A DNA stretch of 36,974 nt from Dehalococcoidia bacterium (GCA_022451865.1 JAKUNM010000009.1:1-36974); one strand, 5' to 3'. Shown: positions 7,209 through 17,481, counted from the stretch's first letter. A program made the numbers and translations. Notes: a model not told the origin generated them from the letters alone.

Positions 7209-8300
7209 ATGGCTAGTTTTGATATTCTTGTGTTACCTGGTGATGGAATAGGTCCAGAAGTTACTAAAGAAGGTGTCAGGACTTTAGAGTTAATCGGACA
7301 ACAATTTGAACATGTTTTTCGTCTTAAACATGATACTGTCGGTGGAGACTGTATAGACAAATTTGGTGTTGCGATACGTGAACAGACCCTCCAAGATGCT
7401 CGAGATTTTGATGCAATTTTATTTGGAGCTGTTGGTGGACCAAAATGGGATGATCCGACAGCTCCTGTTCGTCCTGAACAAGGTTTGCTTGCATTAAGAT
7501 CGGAATTGCAATTGTGGGCTAATTTACGTCCAGTGAAAGCAATTCCTGCGCTATTAGATTCTTCATCTATAAAACAAGAAATTCTTGAAGGTACCGATAT
7601 TATGGTTATAAGAGAGCTAACTAGTGGTGCGTATTTTGGTGAACCAAAAGAAAGAAGAAATGAAAATAATCTCCGTGCTGCTGTTGATACAATTTATTAC
7701 CGTGAAGATGAAGTTGAGCGAGTTGCAAGACTCGGATTCAAACTTGCACAGCAAAGACGTAATAAATTAACCAATGTTGATAAAGCTAATGTATTGGAAT
7801 CATCTCGACTATGGAGAGAAATTGTGCATGAAGTGCAAAAAGAATTTCCTGAAGTTGAATATGAAGATGTGTTAGTTGACGCTATGACTATGCACTTGAT
7901 TAAGCGACCTAGTGACTTTGATGTGGTTATCGCGGGCAATATGTTTGGTGACATAATTACAGATGAAGCTTCCATGTTGATTGGATCTATGGGAATGCTC
8001 GCTTCAGCATCTTTATCTACACCTGGAGAAGTTGGAACTGCTTTTGGCATGTATGAACCTATACATGGTTCTGCACCTGATATCGCTGGTAAAGATATTG
8101 CCAATCCACTAGCAATGATTTTGTGTACTGCGATGATGTTACGTCACTCATGTGGACTTGAAGAAGAGGCAGTAGCCATTGAAAAGGCAGTTAGTCAAGT
8201 AATCGAAGATGGATTGAGAACTGCTGATTTAACTTCTGAAAGCAATGTATTGAATACTGTTGAAATTGCCGATGAAGTTTTATCTCGATTAGGTAATTAA
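7209..8300 (+). CDS. leuB: 3-isopropylmalate dehydrogenase
   Basis: LeuB oxidatively decarboxylates 3-isopropylmalate to 2-oxoisocaproate in leucine synthesis using NAD. It often also acts on 3-methylmalate in the citramalate route to isoleucine, which is relevant because cimA follows. Characteristic segments are ILVLPGDGIGPEV, LFGAVGGPKWD, LRSELQLWANLRPVKA, VIRELTSGAYFGEP and the NAD-binding EPIHGSAPDIAGKDIANP. The length of 363 aa is typical. It is separated from cimA by a NUDIX gene on the opposite strand, so it is transcribed alone. Confidence 0.97.
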   Translation: MASFDILVLPGDGIGPEVTKEGVRTLELIGQQFEHVFRLKHDTVGGDCIDKFGVAIREQTLQDARDFDAILFGAVGGPKWDDPTAPVRPEQGLLALRSELQLWANLRPVKAIPALLDSSSIKQEILEGTDIMVIRELTSGAYFGEPKERRNENNLRAAVDTIYYREDEVERVARLGFKLAQQRRNKLTNVDKANVLESSRLWREIVHEVQKEFPEVEYEDVLVDAMTMHLIKRPSDFDVVIAGNMFGDIITDEASMLIGSMGMLASASLSTPGEVGTAFGMYEPIHGSAPDIAGKDIANPLAMILCTAMMLRHSCGLEEEAVAIEKAVSQVIEDGLRTADLTSESNVLNTVEIADEVLSRLGN

Positions 8301-8304
8301 TTAT

Positions 8305-8811
8305 TTATTGTCCAATTGATAAAGGTTTTTCTGGGTAGTTACCTGTAATTATTGGAATTAACAATTCTTTTAGTTTTATAGGGGAAGTTTTTTCTTTTAA
8401 TTGTGAAATTTGTTCTAAATTCATCCATTTATAAGACATTAGAGTAACCAATTCATCATCTTTTGTTGGTTTGATTTTTGGAGATTCTCTCGTGAGCTCA
8501 GCAACGTAGAAGTATTCATGTGTGTCATACCATTTTTCATACCCACTGTGATACCAAATCCAATCACGTACCCAAACACATTTTTTTAATGAGGGAGAAA
8601 AGCCTGTTTCTTCATATAATTCTCTTAGGGCAGTCTCTGAAGGTTTTTCATTTAATTCGGAAGCACCACCAGGTGTCATCCAGATAATTTCATCATTAAA
8701 ATCTGATGGATTTGTAGATGTTTCAAAAAGCAACAAATTCTTTTCACAGTCAAAAAGAAGTACACGAGCACCGGGGCGTTTTTCAGGATTTAAATTATGA
8801 ATTGTGGTCAT
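8305..8811 (-). CDS. NUDIX hydrolase
   Basis: The complete Nudix box is present: G-x5-E-x7-REL-x-EE-x-G-F, seen as GASELNEKPSETALRELYEETGF at roughly residues 48-71. It coordinates the metal used to hydrolyse nucleoside diphosphates linked to another group. The N-terminal RPGARVLLFDCEKNLLLFE and the aromatic-rich WVRDWIWYHSGYEKWYDTHEYFYVAEL resemble bacterial Nudix proteins with housecleaning roles. The substrate cannot be told. It ends 4 bp from the end of leuB (convergent) and starts divergently from cimA. Confidence 0.9.
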   Translation of the reverse strand: MTTIHNLNPEKRPGARVLLFDCEKNLLLFETSTNPSDFNDEIIWMTPGGASELNEKPSETALRELYEETGFSPSLKKCVWVRDWIWYHSGYEKWYDTHEYFYVAELTRESPKIKPTKDDELVTLMSYKWMNLEQISQLKEKTSPIKLKELLIPIITGNYPEKPLSIGQ

Positions 8812-8930
8812 TTTTATTTATTTTCTTTTCTGAACGTTAGTAGTAAGTTTAACGTAATAAATTCTTGTTTTATATGTTTGATTAATTTATGTAAAAATAA
8901 CTAAGCTTAATTTCTAATAGAGCGGATAAA

Positions 8931-10586
8931 ATGGCAGACCATATGAACTCCCCAGATAGTGGCTCTTCTGATGCTGTGAAATCTTTTTTACCAAATGCAT
9001 CTGATATCCGCTTATACGACACCACATTGCGTGATGGCCTTGGAATGGAAGGATTAAGTCTTTCCTTACAAGACAAATTATTAATTCTAAAGAAACTTGA
9101 TGATTTGGGTATTCACTACATTGAAGGTGGGTATCCAGGGTCTAATCCTAAAGATGCAGATTTTTTTAACCGCGCAAAAGAAATATCGTTAGCTAGTGCT
9201 GTGCTCGTGGCATTTGGTTCTACACGAAAACCTGGCAATGAAGTAGAAAAAGATGAGGCACTTCGTGCCGTTCTTGATGCTGGTACGGCAGCAATTACTC
9301 TTGTAGGGAAAACGTCAAAGAGCCAAGTGTTAGAGGTTTTAGAAACCACAGAAGAAGAAAATTTATTAATGATTGCTGAATCAATTCAATATCTTGAAAA
9401 TAAAGGTAAAGAGGTCATTTTTGATGCAGAGCATTTTTTTGATGGTTATAAAGAAGATAAAGATTATGCGATAGCTTGTATTCTCACAGCACAAAAAGCC
9501 GGTGCTTCTACTGTTACATTGTGTGATACAAATGGGGGAGCTATCCCTTCACAAATACGGCAGATTATTACAGAAATTCGTGATCTTATTGAATGTGATA
9601 TTGGTATTCATTGTCATAATGATACGGATATGGCTGTTGCGAGTACCTTAGCAGCGGTTGAAGAAGGCGCTACTCAAATACAGGCTTGTCTAAATGGATG
9701 GGGTGAGCGCACAGGTAATGCAAATATGATTTCAGTGATTCCAAATCTTAAATTAAAGTTAGGTTTAGATGTAGTTGGTGAAGAGCAGCTTAAACGACTT
9801 ACGGAAACTGCATTATTTGCATCAGAGCTTGCTAATTTCACTCCTAATTCTCAGCAACCATATGTAGGTGCTGGAGCATTTGCCCATAAAGCAGGGTTGC
9901 ATGTTGCTGCAGTCACAAAATCACCAGGCTCGTATACACATATTGATCCTTCATTAGTGGGTAATAAAGAGCGAATTTTGATCTCTGAACTGTCTGGTAG
10001 AAGAAATATTGTTGAGAAGCTTCGTGAGCAAGGTATAGAAGTTCAGTTAAACGATAATCAAATTACCCAAGTTCTTTCTGACTTAAAAAATCAAGAAGCT
10101 CGTGGCTACCAATTTGAATCAGCTGAAGCTAGTTTTGAATTACTGGTGCGTCGTTTACAAGATGATTACACATCTCCATTTAATCTTGAAGATTTTCTGA
10201 TTGTAGAACATGGACGAAATACTAGTAGTGATTCGTATATGGCAGAAATGCAAGCTGAGGCAATGGTAAAAATGCGTATAGGTGATCATTTGTCACAAGT
10301 AGCTGCTGATGGGAATGGTCCTGTATCTGCCTTAGACGCTGCTGTGCGAAAAGCTTTGTCCGAAGTACATGCGGAAATAGCTCAAGTTCGCTTAGTAGAT
10401 TATAAGGTTCGAATTATTGATTCTGGTGCAGGTGCTGATGCTGCTGTACGTGTTCTGATCGAATCCAGTGATGGTGTACGTTTATGGCGAACAGTTGGAG
10501 CTTCTACGGACGTTGTAGGTGCTTCATTGCTTGCGTTACAAGATGCTTACGAATATTGGCTCTTTCACTGGGGTCAAGGTGTTTGA
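8931..10586 (+). CDS. cimA: (R)-citramalate synthase
   Basis: CimA condenses pyruvate with acetyl-CoA to citramalate, opening a threonine-independent route to 2-oxobutyrate and isoleucine. The catalytic barrel begins with IRLYDTTLRDGLGMEG, contains the metal-binding GIHCHNDTDMAVAS and NGWGERTGNAN, and is followed by a LeuA-type regulatory domain in the last 130 residues. The 551-aa length, the substituted DGLGMEG in place of LeuA's DGEQ and the presence of a separate true leuA favour CimA over a second isopropylmalate synthase. An alternative start is the ATG four codons later. It heads the cimA-leuC-leuD unit, whose LeuCD and LeuB also serve the citramalate path. Confidence 0.92.
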   Translation: MADHMNSPDSGSSDAVKSFLPNASDIRLYDTTLRDGLGMEGLSLSLQDKLLILKKLDDLGIHYIEGGYPGSNPKDADFFNRAKEISLASAVLVAFGSTRKPGNEVEKDEALRAVLDAGTAAITLVGKTSKSQVLEVLETTEEENLLMIAESIQYLENKGKEVIFDAEHFFDGYKEDKDYAIACILTAQKAGASTVTLCDTNGGAIPSQIRQIITEIRDLIECDIGIHCHNDTDMAVASTLAAVEEGATQIQACLNGWGERTGNANMISVIPNLKLKLGLDVVGEEQLKRLTETALFASELANFTPNSQQPYVGAGAFAHKAGLHVAAVTKSPGSYTHIDPSLVGNKERILISELSGRRNIVEKLREQGIEVQLNDNQITQVLSDLKNQEARGYQFESAEASFELLVRRLQDDYTSPFNLEDFLIVEHGRNTSSDSYMAEMQAEAMVKMRIGDHLSQVAADGNGPVSALDAAVRKALSEVHAEIAQVRLVDYKVRIIDSGAGADAAVRVLIESSDGVRLWRTVGASTDVVGASLLALQDAYEYWLFHWGQGV

Positions 10587-10617
10587 AATTTAATTGTTAA
10601 TTAGAATGGAGCTTAAA

Positions 10618-12024
10618 ATGACTCAACCGCAAACAATTGTAGATAAGATTTGGGAACAACATGTTGTCCATGCAGAACAGGGCAAGCCTGACCTTTTATA
10701 CATTGATCTACATTTAGTTCATGAAGTTACATCACCTCAAGCATTTGATGGATTAAGAATGACAAACAGGAGCGTACGTCGGCCTGATCTAACGTTAGCA
10801 ACAGTAGATCATAATGTGCCTACGACCGATCGTACATTACCTAATCCTGATCCCTTGTCTACTCAACAAATAGAAGTTTTGAGAACGAATTGCAATGATT
10901 TTGATATTCCTTTGTGGGATATATTTGATTTGCGGCAAGGTATTGTTCATATCATTAGTCCTGAACATGGTCTAACTCAACCTGGTATGACCATTGTTTG
11001 CGGTGATAGTCATACTTCAACGCATGGTGCGTTTGGTGCTTTAGCTTTTGGTATTGGTACTTCAGAGGTTGAACATGTTTTAGCTACACAAACACTACCA
11101 CAAAGTCGACCGAAAACCATGTCAGTTGAAGTTACAGGTGAACTTGGAGTCGGAGTCACAGCCAAGGATGTAATTTTAGCCATTATTCAGCGTACTGGGG
11201 TTGATGGTGGTGTTGGACATGTAATTGAATATCGTGGTGATGTAATTCGTAACCTTTCGATGGAAGAAAGAATGACAGTGTGTAATATGACTATTGAAGG
11301 TGGTGCAAGAGCAGGATTGATAGCTCCAGATGAAAAAACTTTTCAATATTTACGCGGTAAAGAATTTTCACCTTCTGGATTAGATTGGGACCGGCAGGTA
11401 GAAAATTGGAAAAAACTTGTGAGTGATGATGGTGCGATTTTTGATAAATCGATCGTTTTGGATGGAAACAACATAGCACCACATGTGACTTGGGGAACTA
11501 CGCCAGCGCAAAGTGTACCAGTTAGTGATGTAGTGCCTAACCCTGATGATGCTACGACTGCATCTTCGCGCGAAACTGCTCAGAGGGCATTGAAATATAT
11601 GGGTTTAGAGGCAGGTACAGCAATTACGGATATAGGCATAGATCGAGTATTTATTGGATCTTGTACGAATGGGCGTATAGAAGACTTAAGAAGGGCAGCA
11701 ACTATTATTGATGGTCAAAAAGTGTCTTCTTCTGTAAATGCAATGATTGTTCCTGGTTCGGGTAAAGTTAAACAACAAGCAGAAGAAGAAGGGTTAGATG
11801 TAATTTTTAAAGATGCAGGTTTTGAATGGCGTGAGCCTGGCTGTTCGATGTGTTTAGGAATGAACCCAGACATTTTATTACCTCAAGAAAGGTGTGCTTC
11901 TACAAGCAACAGAAATTTTGAAGGACGTCAAGGTGCTGGTGGAAGAACACATCTCGTTAGTCCTGAAATGGCTGCAGCAGCAGCCATTTCAGGTAATTTT
12001 GTAGATGTTAGGGAGATAATCTGA
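10618..12024 (+). CDS. leuC: 3-isopropylmalate dehydratase large subunit
   Basis: LeuC, with LeuD, isomerises 2- to 3-isopropylmalate and usually also citramalate to 3-methylmalate, using a [4Fe-4S] cluster. Cluster-ligand segments are present: [11 protein letters not shown] and [10 protein letters not shown] near the C-terminus. [32 protein letters not shown] is the aconitase-family substrate loop. The track's earlier start at 10594 lacks a ribosome site. ATG at 10618 follows GGAG by 6 nt and gives the canonical start [12 protein letters not shown], 468 aa. Its stop overlaps the leuD start by one base (TGATG). Confidence 0.97.
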   Translation: MTQPQTIVDKIWEQHVVHAEQGKPDLLYIDLHLVHEVTSPQAFDGLRMTNRSVRRPDLTLATVDHNVPTTDRTLPNPDPLSTQQIEVLRTNCNDFDIPLWDIFDLRQGIVHIISPEHGLTQPGMTIVCGDSHTSTHGAFGALAFGIGTSEVEHVLATQTLPQSRPKTMSVEVTGELGVGVTAKDVILAIIQRTGVDGGVGHVIEYRGDVIRNLSMEERMTVCNMTIEGGARAGLIAPDEKTFQYLRGKEFSPSGLDWDRQVENWKKLVSDDGAIFDKSIVLDGNNIAPHVTWGTTPAQSVPVSDVVPNPDDATTASSRETAQRALKYMGLEAGTAITDIGIDRVFIGSCTNGRIEDLRRAATIIDGQKVSSSVNAMIVPGSGKVKQQAEEEGLDVIFKDAGFEWREPGCSMCLGMNPDILLPQERCASTSNRNFEGRQGAGGRTHLVSPEMAAAAAISGNFVDVREII

Positions 12025-12644
12025 TGAAAGAAGTTAAACAAGTTCGTGGGAATGCGATTCCTTTAAATCGTGCTGATGTTGATACAGATCAAATAATTCC
12101 TAAGCAATTTTTGAAACGTATAGAGCGAACAGGTTATGGTGAATTTGCCTTTTTTGACTGGCGTAAAGATGATGATTTTATAACTAATCGACCTCAATAT
12201 CAGGGTGCGCCTATTATGCTTGCACAGCAAAATTTCGGATGTGGTTCTAGTAGAGAACATGCTGTATGGGCTTTAGAAGATATGGGTGTTGAAGCAATTA
12301 TTGCCCCAAGTTTTGGTGATATTTTCCGTAACAATTGTTCTAAAGTTGGTCTACTGACTATTCAACTTGATCAAGATGATGTTGATTACTTAATGTCTCG
12401 TGCTGAAGAATTACCCGAGGGAGAGATTGTTATTAACTTGGAAAATCAGACTGTCATGATAGGCTCAGATTGGTCACGTCAATTCAAAATTGATGAATTT
12501 GTAAAGCATCGATTACTTAATGGTTTGGATGATATAGGAATTACATTGGCAAATGAAGAGAAGATTTCTTCTTTTGAAGAAATACGTTCGATTTTTTTAC
12601 CAAGTACAGATCAAGCTGGTCAGGATAATCTAAAGATAAATTGA
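12024..12644 (+). CDS. leuD: 3-isopropylmalate dehydratase small subunit
   Basis: The swivelling domain of isopropylmalate isomerase. Signature segments are NRADVDTDQIIPKQFLKRIERTGYGEFAFFDWR at the N-terminus and FGCGSSREHAVWALEDMGVEAIIAPSFGDIFRNNCSKVGLL, where the active-site serine-arginine loop lies. Length 206 aa matches bacterial LeuD of the longer type. It overlaps leuC by one base and also overlaps the following kinase gene by one base, implying translational coupling of all three. Confidence 0.97.
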   Translation: MKEVKQVRGNAIPLNRADVDTDQIIPKQFLKRIERTGYGEFAFFDWRKDDDFITNRPQYQGAPIMLAQQNFGCGSSREHAVWALEDMGVEAIIAPSFGDIFRNNCSKVGLLTIQLDQDDVDYLMSRAEELPEGEIVINLENQTVMIGSDWSRQFKIDEFVKHRLLNGLDDIGITLANEEKISSFEEIRSIFLPSTDQAGQDNLKIN

Positions 12645-13558
12645 TGACTGCTAATGTCGATAATGTTCCGTTACCGGAGAGCGTTTTTCGTTCTGTTCAG
12701 ATAGTACTTCCAACTATCGAGTACAAAAGTGTGGAACAGATTGGCTTTGGTATGAATAGAAGGGTCTATCGAGTCTCTGATGGACAAACATATTGGGCTA
12801 TATCTATTGCAAAGTCATGTGTCTATTCCGAAATTAATTCTTTTCGCCAAGAAGTTAAATTACTCAATTATCTACAAGATATAATTGTTTCAGGTATTAC
12901 CCCCCAAGATGCTCAATTGGTCGAATCTCAAGATGGTCATTTCGCTATGATTTACCGATTCATAGAGGGAAGAAATCTAAGTTCAGTTACAATACCGGAG
13001 TCTAAAATTAATACATTGGCGATTCAGATTGCTAATTTCTTTTACCAGTTACACACTATTTCACTCGATAGTTTGGATAGTATCGACATACAGACAATAA
13101 ACTTATTGGATGATCATTATATTCCAATGCTTAAAACTGCGAAGGATGATATTGATGGATATTCGTATACGTATTTAAAAAACTTACAAGAGAAATTTCG
13201 TTATTATGATAATAATTTTTCGCAATCTCCAGTTCTCGTGCATGGTGATATAAGTGGCGAACATCTATTAGTTGACTCTGAATATAATTTATGTGGTGTA
13301 ATTGACTTTGGTGACACTATGATCAGTGATTTTGCTATTGATTTTGCAGGTATATTAAATGATATGCCTAAAGAGTTCTTGGATAAGATCATGATTAACT
13401 ACAACAATTCGTTCGATACATATTTTTTCAAACGAGTCGAAGTACTAATTAATATGGCTCCACTTTTTGATATTGCATACGAAAGCACTGTTCATGATTC
13501 GCGTAAGAAGACTGAAGCAATTCAGAAACTTAAACAATTAGCTATAGCAAATGCATAA
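12644..13558 (+). CDS. Aminoglycoside/choline-kinase-like phosphotransferase (APH family)
   Basis: The protein has the small-molecule kinase pattern: an N-lobe with IGFGMNRRVYRVSDGQTYWAISIAK, the catalytic VLVHGDISGEHLLVD at about 200-214 (HGD catalytic loop, with His in place of the common metal-binding Asn), and VIDFGDT as the DFG-like motif. The substrate may be a sugar, amino alcohol, antibiotic or similar metabolite; it cannot be told. The ATG at 12644 overlaps the leuD stop (TGATG), whereas the track's TTG at 12641 is one codon earlier, so ATG is preferred. Coupling to leuD is unusual and hints at co-expression with leucine synthesis. It is convergent with leuA. Confidence 0.8.
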   Translation: MTANVDNVPLPESVFRSVQIVLPTIEYKSVEQIGFGMNRRVYRVSDGQTYWAISIAKSCVYSEINSFRQEVKLLNYLQDIIVSGITPQDAQLVESQDGHFAMIYRFIEGRNLSSVTIPESKINTLAIQIANFFYQLHTISLDSLDSIDIQTINLLDDHYIPMLKTAKDDIDGYSYTYLKNLQEKFRYYDNNFSQSPVLVHGDISGEHLLVDSEYNLCGVIDFGDTMISDFAIDFAGILNDMPKEFLDKIMINYNNSFDTYFFKRVEVLINMAPLFDIAYESTVHDSRKKTEAIQKLKQLAIANA

Positions 13559-13570
13559 AGTTGCAATGGA

Positions 13571-15106
13571 CTATTCAGCAATGTTCTTTACAGCAATAGC
13601 TCGATTTAGCGCATGCAAATAAGCTCGGGCACTCGCTACTAAAATGTCTGTATCTGCAGCCCTGCCCTGATATGCATCACCATTTGTTTCGACTCTAATG
13701 GTTACTTCGCCTTGTGCATCAATTCCTTCTGTAACTGATTTCACAGAGAATTCTGTTAATGAATTTTCGGTATTTGTGACACGATTTATTGCTCTATAAA
13801 TGGCGTCAACTGGTCCTGTTCCTATCGCTGCATCTTCAGAGGTATTACCATCTGGATCCATTAATCGGACTGTTGCCGTGGGAGTACCGTGGTCACCAGT
13901 TGATACTTGGACAAGATCTAATGTCCAGGCATCTTGTACTTGAATTTGTGTTTGCTCAGAGATAATGGCCATTAGATCGCGGTCATCAACTTCATCTTTG
14001 GCATCAGCAACATCTAAAAACGCATCCCATATTCTTTGGAATTCATCTTCTGAGGGTTCAATTCCTAGAGATTCTAATCTCGATTGCAGACCATGCCGAC
14101 CCGACGTTTTTGTCAGTACAATAGCTGAACCGCCTGGGATACCCAATTCAACAGGATCCATTATTTCATAAGTCTCTCTCATTTTTAGAACACCATCTTG
14201 ATGGATACCTGATGAATGTCGAAAAGCATTTTTCCCTACAATTGCTTTATGTGGTTGTAATGTCATACCTGATGCACGTTCAACCAATTTACTAATTGAG
14301 TAAATTTCCTGTGGCTTTGCATCTACATGTACATTCATGAAATCGTCACGTGTACGTATCGACATGATAATTTCTTCTAAAGATGCATTACCAGCTCTTT
14401 CTCCAATTCCATTAATTGTCCCTTCAACCTGACGTGCACCACCGAGAATTCCTGCTAAAGAATTTGCAGTTGCCATTCCTAAGTCATTTTGGCAATGTAC
14501 AGATATTCGTGCTTTATGCATGTTTGGTACATTTTCAGGAAGAGAACGTATGAAGGCTTCAAACTCTTCAGGAATAGCATATCCGACAGTATCCGGAATA
14601 TTAATTGTCGTTGCCCCTTCTTCGATTGCTGCTTCAACAAGTTGATATACGAATTCTGGTCTAGATCGTGTAGCATCCATAGGAGAAAATTCGACATCCG
14701 AGGTATATTTTGCAGCTCTTGAAACTGCAGCTCGGGCCATTTCCATTATATCTTCACGATTTTTTCGTAGCTGTTGTGCTAGATGGATATCACTTGAAGA
14801 TAGAAAAACATGTATTCGTGGAGTCTCTGCATGTTTTACAGCTTCCCAAGCTGCATCTACGTCATTAAAGGCTGCTCGAGCGAGACCTGCGATTACTGGT
14901 CCTTTGACTTGTTTAGCAATTTCTGCAACTGATTCTAAGTCTCCTGGTGAAGATATAGGAAATCCAGCTTCGATAATATCGACATTCAATCTTGAGAGTG
15001 CTCGTGCAATTTCAAGTTTTTCATTGACTGTAAAACCGATCCCTGCCGACTGTTCTCCATCGCGAAGTGTCGTGTCAAAGATATAAACTTTTTCGCTACT
15101 ACTCAT
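13571..15106 (-). CDS. leuA: 2-isopropylmalate synthase
   Basis: LeuA condenses 2-oxoisovalerate with acetyl-CoA, the committed step to leucine. The barrel starts YIFDTTLRDGEQSAGIGF. ISVHCQNDLGMATANSLAG holds the metal-binding histidine, and NGIGERAGNASLEEI and SGIHQDGVLK follow. The final 120 residues form the allosteric leucine-binding domain. The track begins at a TTG (15112) placed against the ribosome site; ATG at 15106 sits 6 nt after AGGAG and is chosen (511 aa, the shorter bacterial type). It is the last gene of the ilvB-ilvN-leuA operon. Confidence 0.97.
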   Translation of the reverse strand: MSSSEKVYIFDTTLRDGEQSAGIGFTVNEKLEIARALSRLNVDIIEAGFPISSPGDLESVAEIAKQVKGPVIAGLARAAFNDVDAAWEAVKHAETPRIHVFLSSSDIHLAQQLRKNREDIMEMARAAVSRAAKYTSDVEFSPMDATRSRPEFVYQLVEAAIEEGATTINIPDTVGYAIPEEFEAFIRSLPENVPNMHKARISVHCQNDLGMATANSLAGILGGARQVEGTINGIGERAGNASLEEIIMSIRTRDDFMNVHVDAKPQEIYSISKLVERASGMTLQPHKAIVGKNAFRHSSGIHQDGVLKMRETYEIMDPVELGIPGGSAIVLTKTSGRHGLQSRLESLGIEPSEDEFQRIWDAFLDVADAKDEVDDRDLMAIISEQTQIQVQDAWTLDLVQVSTGDHGTPTATVRLMDPDGNTSEDAAIGTGPVDAIYRAINRVTNTENSLTEFSVKSVTEGIDAQGEVTIRVETNGDAYQGRAADTDILVASARAYLHALNRAIAVKNIAE

Positions 15107-15137
15107 TTTCAACTCCTATTAGTTTATATACATAAAC

Positions 15138-15713
15138 TTATTCTGAGATGTAGGGTAATTCTCCCTCAGGGCGCCTACCTGATGCTTGATGAAATCTAGC
15201 AACTTCAACTGGTTCAGTAGTTGGGACAGAAATTGCTTGTGGGCCTCTTAACATGGCAATACGTCCAGTTCTTACCATTTCAATAATGGGATACGCGGCG
15301 AGGTTTTCTAGTAAGCTATCGACAGTTTCTGGATGGGCCACAAGTTGTATAACTACACTATATTCTGTGATATCTACTGCTTGTGCCCTAAATATTTCTA
15401 CTAAGTCGAGGATGTCCCTACGATTATTTTTTTCAGATCGAACCTTAATAAGTGCAATTTCTCTAACTATTGATTCTTCACGGCTAAGGTCAGAAACTTG
15501 AATAATGTCGATTAGTTTGTAAAGTTGTTTTTCTACCTGTTCACCTACATTATCATCTCCCTCCACTACAAAAGTCATTCGCGAGATGCCCTCTTGTTCT
15601 GTAGTTCCTACAGCTAAAGATTCAATATTAAAACCTCGTCTTCGAAATAATGAGGCAACGCGATTAAGAACTCCAGGATGATTTTCAACTAAAGCTGCTA
15701 GAGTGTGTTTCAT
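15138..15713 (-). CDS. ilvN: Acetolactate synthase small (regulatory) subunit
   Basis: IlvN binds valine and tunes the IlvB catalytic subunit. An ACT domain fills residues 1-75 (HTLAALVENHPGVLNRVASLFRRRGFNIESLAVG). The C-terminal half has the usual EIALIKV and VDITEYSVVIQLVAHPETVDSLLENL segments. Length 191 aa is slightly longer than the usual 160-175, with an extra tail. It lies 24 bp after ilvB and about 30 bp before leuA on the same strand. Confidence 0.96.
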   Translation of the reverse strand: MKHTLAALVENHPGVLNRVASLFRRRGFNIESLAVGTTEQEGISRMTFVVEGDDNVGEQVEKQLYKLIDIIQVSDLSREESIVREIALIKVRSEKNNRRDILDLVEIFRAQAVDITEYSVVIQLVAHPETVDSLLENLAAYPIIEMVRTGRIAMLRGPQAISVPTTEPVEVARFHQASGRRPEGELPYISE

Positions 15714-15737
15714 TTTAATTCTCCAAATTACCTAAGA

Positions 15738-17432
15738 CTACAAAGCCTTAACTTGATCTGATGTTTCAACAGTTTCGCTAAGTGCAGCACCAGCTGGCAC
15801 CATCGGCCAAACATTTCCTTCAGTTTCCACTTGGAAATCAATTAAAACGGGACCGGGATGATTATTTGCTTCTATAATTACATCATCAACTTCTGACTTA
15901 TTGCTTACACGAAGTGATTTTATACCATATGCTTCACCAAGTTTAACAAAGTCTGGCTGTGACATATTGACGGAAACATAGTTATTTCCATAAAAAAGTT
16001 CTTGCCATTGTCGGACCATTCCCAAGAATCCATTGTTCATGATTGCCATTTTGACAGGTAAATTTTCATCGATCATTGTGGCAATTTCTTGATTAGTCAT
16101 TTGAAATCCACCATCACCACAAATTGTCCAAACGGTTCTGTTTGGTTCGGCAACTTGAGCTCCTAACGCTGCAGGAACCTCGAAACCCATAGTACCTAAA
16201 CCACCAGAAGTAATTAGCTGACGAGGCCTTGAAATATTCATTAGTTGTGCGGCCCACATTTGGTGCTGTCCAACTCCTGTTACTACAACTCCTTCATTCC
16301 CAATTTTTTCAGCTATTCGAGATTCAATGTATTGAGGAGTTAGCTCATCTACCTCAGGTACTTTAAATGAATCCTTATGATCTCTACGTAATTCATCGAT
16401 CCAATGTATCCAATCAATGTGTGATAATGGCTCGAATTGTGTGATTAGTATTTTTAATACTTCCCGGACGTTACCTACAATTGGCGTGGTGGTGATTATG
16501 TTTTTGTTATGTTCTGCTGGATCTATGTCTACATGTATGACATTTGCCGTAGGGTTGAGATCGGCAAAGCGACCTAATGCACGATCATCCATGCGCATAC
16601 CTAATCCTATTATAAGGTCTGCATTTGATGCAGCGTGGTTGGCCCAATAAGATCCGTGCATCCCCATCATTCCATAGGAGAGAACATGATCTTGAGGAAT
16701 TGATCCAAGACCTAATAAGGTATTGAGAACTGGAGTACCTGATTTTTCAGCAAATTCCATTAACTCTTTAGATGCATCTGCTTGAATAATACCGTGTCCA
16801 GCAAAAATTATTGGTCGCTCAGCTCTGCGAATTAGCTGAACTGCATTCTTGATTTCATCTTCATTAATGAAAGGAAATGGTTCATATCCTCTAATAGAAA
16901 TTTGCTCTGGCCACTCGAAATCAGCTTCTTCGATAAATACATCCTTAGGAATATCAATATGTACTGGACCTGGTCTGCCAGTAGTGGCTATATAAGCTGC
17001 CTCAGCAAAAGTTGGTGCGATATCTTCCGCTCGCATTACGAGATAATTGTGTTTAGTAATTGGCATTGTAATACCAGTGATATCTGCTTCTTGAAAGCCA
17101 TCTCTTCCTAAAAGGTTTCGGGCAACATTTCCAGTTATGAAAAGTACAGGGATACTATCCATCATAGCGTCAGTAATAGCTGTAACGAGATTCGTTGCTC
17201 CAGGACCTGAAGTAGCTAAAGCACAACCCAATCTCCCTGAAGCCTTTGCATATCCTTCAGCTGCATGTCCAGCACCTTGTTCATGACGAACTAAAATATG
17301 GCGCACTTCAGGATGTGAAGGCCATCGATCATATAATGGAAGAACCACACCGCCTGGATATCCAAAGACAGTATCGATACCAATTTTTTTGAGTGATTCA
17401 AGGACTATATCTGCTCCAGTAATCTTCTTCAT
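15738..17432 (-). CDS. ilvB: Acetolactate synthase large (catalytic) subunit
   Basis: A thiamine diphosphate and FAD enzyme that makes acetolactate or acetohydroxybutyrate, the first shared step to Val, Leu and Ile. Signs include DTVFGYPGGVVLPLYD, the activating Glu in LVRHEQGAGHAAEGYA, and GDGGFQMTNQEIATMIDENLPVKMAIMNN, the diphosphate-binding GDG to NN motif. The track starts at 17507, but ATG at 17432 follows AGGAAG by 6 nt and gives the normal start MKKITGADIVLESLKKIG (564 aa). The longer version would run into the attenuator structure. It is the first structural gene of ilvB-ilvN-leuA. Confidence 0.97.
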   Translation of the reverse strand: MKKITGADIVLESLKKIGIDTVFGYPGGVVLPLYDRWPSHPEVRHILVRHEQGAGHAAEGYAKASGRLGCALATSGPGATNLVTAITDAMMDSIPVLFITGNVARNLLGRDGFQEADITGITMPITKHNYLVMRAEDIAPTFAEAAYIATTGRPGPVHIDIPKDVFIEEADFEWPEQISIRGYEPFPFINEDEIKNAVQLIRRAERPIIFAGHGIIQADASKELMEFAEKSGTPVLNTLLGLGSIPQDHVLSYGMMGMHGSYWANHAASNADLIIGLGMRMDDRALGRFADLNPTANVIHVDIDPAEHNKNIITTTPIVGNVREVLKILITQFEPLSHIDWIHWIDELRRDHKDSFKVPEVDELTPQYIESRIAEKIGNEGVVVTGVGQHQMWAAQLMNISRPRQLITSGGLGTMGFEVPAALGAQVAEPNRTVWTICGDGGFQMTNQEIATMIDENLPVKMAIMNNGFLGMVRQWQELFYGNNYVSVNMSQPDFVKLGEAYGIKSLRVSNKSEVDDVIIEANNHPGPVLIDFQVETEGNVWPMVPAGAALSETVETSDQVKAL

Positions 17433-17481
17433 TTTGTTCTTCCTGTGAATTTCATTAATTTTTTTATTTGCAAGACAAACT

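Noticed and set aside
14489-14722. Plus-strand ORF inside leuA
   Set aside because: Shadow of leuA; the leuA frame is fully conserved over this stretch.
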